From: Candidatus Howiella intestinavium
GTDB taxonomy: Bacteria; Bacillota; Clostridia; Oscillospirales; Acutalibacteraceae
NCBI GenBank assembly: GCA_904420585.1
Contig: CAJFVX010000018.1
Span: 16,934 to 80,933 of the forward strand
Length of the DNA stretch: 64,000 nt
Direction of reading: 5' to 3'
This document shows positions 44,836 to 53,000 of the stretch, piece after piece. The stretch's first letter is position 1, and each line of letters starts with the position of its first letter. A model generated the notes under the pieces. It had not been told where the DNA came from and did not search any database. It worked only from the letters and a program-made list of their open reading frames with translations. Position numbers and translations under genes: made by a program.

Positions 44836-45738
44836 TTACTCCGCATCCTTTTTATAATAGGTGGTGACGATAATATCCTGGTCATAGTCCCCATAGCATT
44901 TCCCGTATATGGTCAGCCCGCCGGCGGGATGGGCGTCCTCCTCCACCGAGAAGCGGACGTAGAACTGGCTGCCGGTCAGATTTAAATCGCCGATGGCCAC
45001 ATCCGAAATGCGCTGGTCATCTATATAAGAACCCGTATCATCTATAATGAGGGTTTTGAGCAGCCCGTACTGGCTGAAGCCCACCGGCCACCAGGAGGGG
45101 GTGAACTTTCCCTTCCGTCCCCCGAAGTTGCCGGGGCTTATCCAGCTGCCCACCTTTACATGATTGATGGTAAAGGTAATTTCCGAGGGCCAGTCGTCCC
45201 GGTAGCCGGGGTGTTCCGAACCCAGCTCCAGGGAAACAGTCAGCTTTTCCACCTGCCGCCCGGCGGCGGAATTGGGCACGATGTATTCCACATAGCCCTT
45301 TTGGAACCAAAGCATCTCGGCATCCGTGCGGGCGGAATCCAGGAAGGCAAGGGGATCGTCCATAAGCCCGATAAACTGCCGTTCATTGATGAGGCCGCAG
45401 CTGGGCACCGCCTTATACTTATGATACAGTCCCACCGGCAGGGTGTATTTGACCGATGTTGCCTCGTCCAGGCCGGACAGGCGCACCGCCAGATCGGTTT
45501 CGGCGATAAAGCAGGTGCACTGGTTGCCCTTGCCCACCGACTTGTCCACCGTCAGGATGCCCGCCTCCTCCAGCTGGCGCACATGGCCGGATACGATGGC
45601 CGGGCTGATGCGTAGCCGCTCAGCCAGCTCCCGCTGGTTGCAGGGCCGCTCGGCCACCAGCCGGACGATATCCAGCCGGGTCTGACAGGCCAGGGCTTTG
45701 AATACGGGCAGGCAATTGTCCTGCAAAGTCAGTTTCAT
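44836..45738 (-). CDS. ArsR-type winged-helix regulator with large C-terminal beta domain
   Basis: A 300-residue regulator. Residues 8-75 are an ArsR-like winged helix (VFKALACQTRLDIVRLVAERPCNQRELAERLRIS, then SGHVRQLEEAGILTV). The remaining 220 residues are beta-rich with many aromatics (YHKYKAVPSCGLI, SWWPVGFSQYGLLKTLIIDD). They look like a jelly-roll ligand-binding domain found in clostridial carbohydrate loci. No ArsR metal site is evident. It is divergent from the cytochrome cassette, and the gap holds two GTTAA/TTAAC inverted repeats. It probably represses that cassette. GGAGG lies eight bases before the ATG. Confidence 0.82.
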   Translation of the reverse strand: MKLTLQDNCLPVFKALACQTRLDIVRLVAERPCNQRELAERLRISPAIVSGHVRQLEEAGILTVDKSVGKGNQCTCFIAETDLAVRLSGLDEATSVKYTLPVGLYHKYKAVPSCGLINERQFIGLMDDPLAFLDSARTDAEMLWFQKGYVEYIVPNSAAGRQVEKLTVSLELGSEHPGYRDDWPSEITFTINHVKVGSWISPGNFGGRKGKFTPSWWPVGFSQYGLLKTLIIDDTGSYIDDQRISDVAIGDLNLTGSQFYVRFSVEEDAHPAGGLTIYGKCYGDYDQDIIVTTYYKKDAE

Positions 45739-45822
45739 ATGGAAAACCTCCGGAATATAGGGGTAAGAATGCCTCTGTCATTTACAGATCCCCGAAAATC
45801 ATGCGCTCAAATTAAGGGATTA

Positions 45823-45836
45823 GTTAATATATTAAC
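45823..45836. promoter_or_regulatory. Palindrome GTTAA-TATA-TTAAC
   Basis: A perfect 14-base palindrome, 85 bases before the ArsR-type start. It shares the GTTAA half-site with the second repeat at 45945. A likely operator for the ArsR-type protein (inference). Confidence 0.5.
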
Positions 45837-45887
45837 ACGAAATTCATAAAAGCACAATAAGCGACACAAAAAATATCGGGATTACGG

Positions 45888-45916
45888 TTGACGTATGCAT
45901 GTATTTGCGCTAAAAT
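45888..45916 (+). promoter_or_regulatory. Promoter of the cytochrome cassette
   Basis: TTGACG (45888-45893), 17-base spacer, TAAAAT (45911-45916). The leader to the ResB-like start is about 120 bases. Confidence 0.7.
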
Positions 45917-45944
45917 ATAGACGAATCAGCTTGTCTGTCTGTAT

Positions 45945-45968
45945 AAAATTAACTAAACGGTTAATTTT
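45945..45968. promoter_or_regulatory. Inverted repeat in the cassette leader
   Basis: AAAATTAAC (45945-45953), six bases, GTTAATTTT (45960-45968). It lies about 25-50 bases after the predicted transcription start, so a bound repressor would block elongation or re-initiation. Confidence 0.5.
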
Positions 45969-46044
45969 ACAGATAGGCGGAGGCGGCGCAGTCCATGGGT
46001 TGGAAGGCGGCCTTCCCACTGAAAACCAATAAAAGGAGGATGTT

Positions 46045-46788
46045 ATGAAGGTCTACAAATGGATCAATCTGATTATGACCGCGCTGGTAGCCGTTCTGCT
46101 GGTGTTTGTGATTGTGGACAGCTTCTTTTACCAGCAGGCCTTTGCCGGCGGCCGTGGAATGGACGGGATTTTCGGATTGTCCAACGGCGTGTGGCTGGTG
46201 CTGCTGCTGAGCGTATTTGTGGTTATCCAGATTATCTGCCTGTTCACGGTAAAACCGAAGCTTTCGGTCTACCGGATTGGGTTCTATGTTTTACATATCG
46301 GCCTGGTGCTGTTCTTGTGCGGCTCCTTTCTCTACTATGCCATGGGGGATATGGCCACCGTACAGACGCCGGTAGGCGAGCAGAATATTTACAACCAGTT
46401 TTACCGTACCGAGGATCTGGAGGAAGGGCAGATGCTGTCGGATGGGGAGATTCTGGAACTTCCCTTTTCCATCGGCGTCTCCCGTATGGACGTCACCTAT
46501 TACGATGAGGAGACCGACGGCACCTCGGGCGTCAAGTGGTATGACAGCGAGCTCATTATCAACGGGAGCGACGGCCAGGAGCGGCTGGAATGGGCCGTCA
46601 ACCATCCCGTTCGTTACGGCGGCTGGAAGTTTTTCTTGATGGGCTGTAACGACACGGCGGATGTGGTGGTCATGCAGTGCAAGAAGGATCCCGGCGAGTT
46701 TATTTCCCTGGCCGGCATCTGGATGATCATCGGCGGCAGCGTGCTCATGTGCCTTATCCGCAAGAGAAAGGCGGGTGACGAGATATGA
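46045..46788 (+). CDS. Short ResB-like cytochrome c biogenesis protein
   Basis: A 247-residue membrane protein. Hydrophobic helices lie at about 7-28, 48-68 and 77-99, then an extracytoplasmic beta-rich region (100-215) and a last helix (about 219-240). The order and the loop (PFSIGVSRMDVTYYDEE, then YDSELIINGSDGQERLEWAVNHPVRYGGWKFF) resemble ResB/Ccs1, which delivers haem and apocytochrome in System II maturation. It is much shorter than usual ResB (400-550 residues). It overlaps ccsA by four bases (ATGA-type), so the two are coupled. Confidence 0.78.
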   Translation: MKVYKWINLIMTALVAVLLVFVIVDSFFYQQAFAGGRGMDGIFGLSNGVWLVLLLSVFVVIQIICLFTVKPKLSVYRIGFYVLHIGLVLFLCGSFLYYAMGDMATVQTPVGEQNIYNQFYRTEDLEEGQMLSDGEILELPFSIGVSRMDVTYYDEETDGTSGVKWYDSELIINGSDGQERLEWAVNHPVRYGGWKFFLMGCNDTADVVVMQCKKDPGEFISLAGIWMIIGGSVLMCLIRKRKAGDEI

Positions 46789-47579
46789 TGGACGGTCAGC
46801 TGCCTGTCATTATTGTGGTCTTTATCTCGGCCTTTTTGTACTATGCGGCCTTCGGCCTGCATTTCTTAAAGGGAAAGAAGGGGGTTCTGGCAGCCCGCTG
46901 CGTCTGGGGCGGGGCCTTTGCCCTGAACACCGGCGTGGTGGTTTACAACTGGATTCTCAACGGGTATGTGCCCTTTGTGAGCATGTACCAGGTCTTGACC
47001 TTCCTGGCCTTCTGTTTCCTGCCTATCTTTTTGTACATCAGCTTTATGTACAAGGGGTCCTGGATGGCCAAGTATTTCTGTATCGCGTCGGGCATCTGCA
47101 TGACCGGCGTGGGGGTTATGAGCGCCACCAGCGGGGTGGACCTTATCTGGCATTTCCCGCCTGCGCTGCAGTCGGTCTGGTTCGTACCCCACATTTTGTG
47201 CTACATGATATCCTATTCCCTCTGCACGGTGGGATTTATTCTTACGGTCATCAGCTTTTTCGATAAGCAGAACTGCGGCCGGCTGGACGGCGGGGCCTAT
47301 AACCTGGTCTGCACAGCCTTTCCCTTCATGACCTGCGGCATGTTCTTCGGCGCTATCTGGGCCAACGCCATCTGGGGCAACTTCTGGTCCTGGGACGTGA
47401 AGGAGAACTGGTCTTTAATCACCTGGTTAATGTTTATGCTCTACCTCCACTTCCGGCGGCACAAGAGCCTTTCCAAGTGGTCCAAGCTCTTTTTGGTGCT
47501 GGGTTTTGTGGCCATTGTCTTTACCATGCTGTTTGTCAATGTCATCGGCAGCGGCTCCCAGCATTCCTATTCCGCCTAA
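46785..47579 (+). CDS. ccsA: CcsA-type haem-handling protein, System II cytochrome c assembly
   Basis: A 264-residue protein with about eight membrane helices. The haem-binding WWD motif WGNFWSWDVKENWSL lies near residues 202-216. Conserved histidines are present (FVPHILCYM near 139, and HFRRHK near the end of the WWD part). It forms the cytochrome c synthase with ResB. Its neighbours are two proteins with CxxCH haem sites, which are its likely substrates. Confidence 0.9.
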   Translation: MMDGQLPVIIVVFISAFLYYAAFGLHFLKGKKGVLAARCVWGGAFALNTGVVVYNWILNGYVPFVSMYQVLTFLAFCFLPIFLYISFMYKGSWMAKYFCIASGICMTGVGVMSATSGVDLIWHFPPALQSVWFVPHILCYMISYSLCTVGFILTVISFFDKQNCGRLDGGAYNLVCTAFPFMTCGMFFGAIWANAIWGNFWSWDVKENWSLITWLMFMLYLHFRRHKSLSKWSKLFLVLGFVAIVFTMLFVNVIGSGSQHSYSA

Positions 47580-47597
47580 AGGCGGACTTGCAAACGG

Positions 47598-47751
47598 CGC
47601 GCCCGAACCTAACGGGCGCGGGATATCGGTAGAAATAACGGGCGACTGTTATTTTTATAGACGCGGGATCGGGGTGAAGGTCCTGCGACTGGATTTCCGG
47701 GCAGCGTGCGTCCACGCGCTGCAGCGGTGCTTTCTACGGTAACCGTAGAAA
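47598..47751 (+). promoter_or_regulatory. Structured leader before the propeller cytochrome gene
   Basis: The 191-base gap after ccsA holds three hairpins. The first is CGCGCCCG at 47598 with CGGGCGCG at 47613. The second, near 47701-47722, has GCAGCG/CGCTGC arms. The third is a perfect one, TTTCTACGGT (47731-47740), one A, ACCGTAGAAA (47742-47751). The last ends 19 bases before the GTG start, next to the ribosome site. No T tract follows any of them, so RNA processing or translational control is more likely than termination. Confidence 0.45.
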
Positions 47752-47770
47752 AAATACAGGAGGCGATAAC

Positions 47771-50062
47771 GTGAAATCCAAGACAAAGAAGCGGGTGCTG
47801 GTGGCGGCGACATCGGTATTCGCGGTGTCGTTCTTTGCCGGTGTGATGACCATACTGGCGGCGAACGGCAAGATCGACTTGTCGGGAGTACCGGTAGTCG
47901 GCGATGCGATTGCGTCCCTCAGCGATAAGGCGGACACAACCACGCTGCAGGCGGATCCGGACAGCCCGACGGCGGCGTATCTGAGCGTGGAATCCACGCC
48001 GTCCACCGAGTACACCTCTCCCAACGACATCCAGGTGTCTGATGGTTACATTTATGTGGCCGACGAGACCGGGATGAAGGTGCAGAAGGTGTCTATCTCC
48101 AGCCAGAAGGTGGAAGAGACCTATCAGGCTGACGCACAGGTGCACGGGGTCTATCTGAACGGTGACACTGTCTATGCCCTGGTGGGCAGCCTGGCCGGCG
48201 AGGTCATTGCGCTGGATGCGGATGATCTGAGCGAGCAGGCTGTCATGGAAGCCGGCCATACGCCCATGGCCATGGAGGTCAGCGGGACTACCGGTTACGT
48301 GGCCAACAAGTTTTCTGACGATATTACGGTGCTGGATTTAAGCAGCAACCGTACGGTGACTACTATAGACATCAGCGGGCGGCAGCCTATGGCCCTGCAG
48401 CTTGCGGGGGATAAGCTGTTCGTGGCGACCCACCTGCCCAATGACTCGGCGAAAGCCGACGTGGTATCGGCCGACTTGTGTGTGATCGATACCAATTCCA
48501 ATGAGGAAACCAAGGTCATCCCCATGATCAACGGCGCCGGCGGCGTGAAGGATTTATGTATTTCGCCTGACGGAAAGACGATTTATGTCTCTCATGTTCT
48601 GGCGCGGTACACCCATCCCACCACCCAGCTGGATCGCGGCTGGATCAATACCAATGGGTTCAGCATTGTGGATGTGGACAGCGAGACGGTTACCGCCAGC
48701 GTCCTGCTGGACGAGGTGGAGTGGGGCGCTTCCAATCCCTGGGGCATCCGGGTGACGGATGATGGCAGCAAGCTGGTCGTAGCCCTGTCTGGTACGCAGG
48801 ACGCTATGGTAGTGGACATTGCCGCCATGAATGAAAAGATCAGCGCCGTGGAACGCGGCGAAGGCGTGGTGGATACCGTGGAGGACATCGCGGATTATCT
48901 GCCCTTCCTGGACGACTGCCGCACCCGCATCACCCTGCCGGGCAACGGCGCGCGTTCGCTGGAAATTGACGGCAATACGGCCTATATCGGCCAGTATTAT
49001 ACAGGCGATATCGCTGCGGTGAACCTCGCCGACAACAGCGTGGAGACCATCACTTTTGTGGATCAGCCGGCTGACGATGCGGTCCGCACGGGCGAGCGCC
49101 TGTGGAACGACGCCAACTATTGCTACCAGAACTGGGAAAGCTGCGCATCCTGCCATCCCGACGGCCGGGTGGACGGCTTTAACTGGGACAACCTGAACGA
49201 CGGCATGGGCAATCCCAAGAGCGCCAAGAGCATGCTCTACTCCCACCGTACGCCGCCGGTAATGGTAACCGGTATCCGCGCCTCGGCTGAGGTGGCTGTG
49301 CAGGCTGGTATGCAGTACATCCAGTTTAATACCATGGATGAGGCCGGACTGAATGCTATCAATGAATACATGAAGTCCCTGCAGGCCGAACCCAGCCCCT
49401 ATCTCAACCGGGACGGCACCCTGACCGAATCGGCCGAAAGGGGCAAGATCCTCTTTGAGGCCAACTGTGCGTCCTGCCATCCCGATCCCCTGTTTACGGA
49501 TATGGAGAAGCATGACATCGGGACCAACGATGACGTGAACTGGGAAAACCGGGAGTTTGATACCCCCAGTCTGGTAGAGGTCTGGCGCACCGGTCCCTGG
49601 AACCACGACGGTTCGGTAAATGATATCCGGGATATTATCCGGCATGACGCCCCCGGCCTGAGCGACGACGAGGTTGAGGATTTGTTCAATTACGTCATGT
49701 CCATCGGCGATGAAGGCGAGGACTACGGCGTGGAGCAGATTTTCGGAACCAAGGCGGACGGCAGTGCGCTGTACAGTGTGCTGGAGCCGGGTTCTACCCT
49801 TACCTCCTTTACGGTGCGCAAGCAGCAGGAGGATGCCGGGAATGTCAAAGTGACCTTTGACATCTGCGATCCCAATGGGGATACCCTGGTGGATACGGTA
49901 GAAGAAGAACTTACAGGTATGGAATTCAATACGGCAGCCACTATCGATTTGAATGATATAAAGGTACCCGACAATCTTGCCGAGGGTTCCTACATCAGGA
50001 TTTCGATTACGGATGCCTCCACCGGTGATCCGGTGGCTACCGACCTGATTATCAAGTATTAA
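47771..50062 (+). CDS. Membrane-anchored beta-propeller/di-heme c-type cytochrome
   Basis: A 763-residue exported protein. A basic start and hydrophobic helix (about residues 5-30) serve as anchor or signal. Residues about 70-440 form a YncE/YVTN-type seven-bladed propeller (DGYIYVADETGMKVQKV, SPDGKTIYVSHVLARYTHP). A MauG/cytochrome c peroxidase-like domain follows with two c-haem sites, C458-A-S-C461-H462 and C566-A-S-C569-H570. A beta domain ends the protein. The start is a GTG with AGGAGG upstream. It is followed 17 bases later by the dockerin cytochrome, and maturation proteins precede it. c-type cytochromes of this layout are unusual in Clostridia. Substrate or electron partner unknown. 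Confidence 0.85.
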   Translation: MKSKTKKRVLVAATSVFAVSFFAGVMTILAANGKIDLSGVPVVGDAIASLSDKADTTTLQADPDSPTAAYLSVESTPSTEYTSPNDIQVSDGYIYVADETGMKVQKVSISSQKVEETYQADAQVHGVYLNGDTVYALVGSLAGEVIALDADDLSEQAVMEAGHTPMAMEVSGTTGYVANKFSDDITVLDLSSNRTVTTIDISGRQPMALQLAGDKLFVATHLPNDSAKADVVSADLCVIDTNSNEETKVIPMINGAGGVKDLCISPDGKTIYVSHVLARYTHPTTQLDRGWINTNGFSIVDVDSETVTASVLLDEVEWGASNPWGIRVTDDGSKLVVALSGTQDAMVVDIAAMNEKISAVERGEGVVDTVEDIADYLPFLDDCRTRITLPGNGARSLEIDGNTAYIGQYYTGDIAAVNLADNSVETITFVDQPADDAVRTGERLWNDANYCYQNWESCASCHPDGRVDGFNWDNLNDGMGNPKSAKSMLYSHRTPPVMVTGIRASAEVAVQAGMQYIQFNTMDEAGLNAINEYMKSLQAEPSPYLNRDGTLTESAERGKILFEANCASCHPDPLFTDMEKHDIGTNDDVNWENREFDTPSLVEVWRTGPWNHDGSVNDIRDIIRHDAPGLSDDEVEDLFNYVMSIGDEGEDYGVEQIFGTKADGSALYSVLEPGSTLTSFTVRKQQEDAGNVKVTFDICDPNGDTLVDTVEEELTGMEFNTAATIDLNDIKVPDNLAEGSYIRISITDASTGDPVATDLIIKY

Positions 50063-50079
50063 GGAAAGGAGAACAAAAG

Positions 50080-53000
50080 ATGAATACCAAAAGAATTCTT
50101 TCGGCTGTGGTATCAGCGGCGCTGCTGTTTACCAGCCTGTTCTCCACCGCCGGCACGGGTACGATAACAGCCTCGGCCGCCGACGTGACGACCGAGACCT
50201 TGGAAAGTTCCCAGCTTTTGGACGATCTGATGGATACCGCCACCTCCTTTATTGCGGTTCGCCATTATCAGCTGGGCGGTTCTCACTACGCCTATACCGA
50301 ATACCTCAATGAGGTAAACGGCGGCAATGCCGACAATACCAATGGGCCGGAACTCGGCTATTATAAGGCCGGTTCCCAGCTGGTACTGGTGGAACTGGAG
50401 GCAGACCGGGGCGGCGATGTGAAAAAGACCGAAACCATCCTCATCGATTCGGTTGAGGGCATGATCCGGGATCCCGATGTGTCTGCGGATGGGGAGCGGG
50501 TCCTCTTCTCCTGGAAACAGAGTGAGACGGATGACTTCCATCTGTATGAAGCCAACATCGAGGAACTGCGGGACGATGCCACCGCTTACAGGCAGTTGAC
50601 CTTTGGATCGGGCGACTCTCAGACCGAGCCCAAGTACCTGCCCAACGGCAACATTATCTTCAGCTGCTCCAAGATCACCCAGACCATCGACTGCTGGTAT
50701 GTGCCGGTTTCCAATCTGTACATCTGCGGCCCCAATGGGGAAAATATGGTCCGCGTAGGATATGACCAGGTGCACACCACCTATCCCACCGTCACGGAGG
50801 ACGGCCGGGTGCTTTACACCCGGTGGGACTACAATGACCGCAACCAGATGTACATCCAGGGCGTCTTCCAGATGATGCCGGATGGCACCAACCAGACCGA
50901 AGTTTACGGCAACGATCCCAGCGGCTTTGTCACCAGCTTCCTGCATACCCGCGCCATCCCCGGCACCACGGACAAGTATATGACCATCGGTTCCGGGCAT
51001 CACACCCGGCAGCTGGGTAAGCTGATGATCATCGACACCAGCAAGGGCCGCAACAGCATCGATGCTGTGGATTACGTTTTCCAGAACGATCCCGGCAACG
51101 ATCCCAAGACCACCATCAATAAGGATGGCTTCGGCCAGAGCGGATATGTGTATAAGTACCCCTACCCGCTGAATGAAAACGAATTCCTGGTGGCTTTTGC
51201 AACAGGACGGCAGGGTACCAATGATTTGGATACTCCCTTCAGCATTTACCTGATGAATACCAGCAACGAAAGGATCGAACTGGTGAAGCCCGCCGTACAG
51301 GAGCGGCCTAATGGGCAGACCGTCACGATTCCTGCCAGCCAGATTGTTCCCATCATGACCCGTGAAATGTTTGTGCGTCCCAGCATGGTGAATTATGCCA
51401 CCGATACCGGTACCTACTACATGTCCAATGTTTATGAGGGCGAGGGCATGGAAGGCGTCGAGTTCGGCGAGGCCAAGCAGCTGCGCGTGGTGGCTCTGGA
51501 ATACCGTTCCTATGCCATTGGTGCTACACAGGGTTCCGGTACGGGTACTTCCGACCCCTATTCCCCCATTGCCACGGGTAACGGTTCCTGGGATGTCAAG
51601 CGTGTGCTGGGCGTAGTGCCCATTGAGGAGGACGGCTCCGCCCTCTTTAAGGTACCCGCCAATACGCCCATCTATTTCCAGGTGTTGGACGAAAAGGGTG
51701 AGGTCATCCAGACCATGCGTTCCTGGTCCACCCTCATGCCCAACGAGACCTTCTCCTGCGTGGGCTGCCACGAGGATAAGAATACCGTACCTCCGGCCGC
51801 TTCCAAGAATACCACCATTGCCATGAACAAGGGCGTGCAGGAGATTCAGCCCGAGTCCTGGCAGGATCCGGATTTGGATCCTTACGATCCCTACGGCAGC
51901 GACAATGCCTTCAGCTATCTGGAGGAAGTCCAGCCCATTTTGGATGAGAGTTGTGTACAGTGCCACTCCAATACCCAGGAAGCCTTTGATCAGATCGGCC
52001 TGGGTTCTTCCGCAGGAAATACCATTGACACGCCTACCACCATTATTTCCCAGCGGGATGAATGGACCTACACCTTTGATCAGCCTGCGGGAACTTCCTG
52101 GCGTCGGGCGGATTTTGACGACAGCGCCTGGGAGACCTCCTATGCCCCCTTTGGCATGGATACGGTTGCGCCCGGCTCTCCCAACACCATTTGGGATACC
52201 GATTCCATCTGGATGCGCAAAACGGTGCAGTTGAACCAGGCCCATCTGCAGGATATGGATCTGTATTTCCAGGTGGCCAACGCCGGTGCCATTACCATCT
52301 ACGTAAACGGCAGCCGGGTGTACAGTTCCCGTGACGGTGTGTCCGACTATACGGAGGTAGAAATTGACGAGCGTATGAAGGCGCAGATGGAAATCGGCCA
52401 GAATACCATCGCCATTGAAGCCGACGCCGGAAGCGCCGGGCAGTTTGTAGACGTGGCCTTGTTGGCAAAAAATGCCGAGAATACAATTGAAATTTTCAAT
52501 ACCGGTGAGACTTGGGACTATTTCACCGCCAGCAGCGAGAACGCTGTGGCTTCGGACTGGAACCAAATCAACTTTAACGACCGTACCTGGAAATCCGGCC
52601 GGACGCCCATCGGCGATCGGGAAGGTGCGGTCACCAGCTGGACGGGAGACAACGTTTACCTTTGGGCCCGCAAGGAATTCACCCTCACTTCCAGCCAGCT
52701 GGAAGAACTGAAGGGCGCTACCCTGATCGCCAATACATGGTACGATGACGATCCGGTCTTCTATATCAACGGCCACGAGGTATTCAGCGATCCCGGAAAG
52801 TGGGTAGACAACTATGCGGACAAAACGCTTTCTGAGGATGCGGCGGATTATCTGGTGGAAGGCACCAACGTTTTTGCCGTACGTCTGCACCAGCATGAAG
52901 GCGGCCGGCAGATGGATCTTGGGCTGACTGCCAGAACGCGGACGGTCAATGAGCAAATCCTGTTTGATGTGAGCCAGTCCGACTGGCAGTATACCATCCG

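Larger units (their letters stand above)
45739..46044. other. Divergent control region of the cytochrome cassette
   Basis: 306 bases without a gene. It carries a 14-base palindrome (45823-45836), a sigma-A promoter for the cytochrome genes (45888-45916) and a nine-base-arm inverted repeat in the leader (45945-45968). No other structure was seen. Confidence 0.7.

Noticed and set aside
47598..47620. Intrinsic terminator after ccsA
   Set aside because: The stem is strong but no T tract follows, and the downstream gene has no clear promoter of its own, so read-through is more likely.
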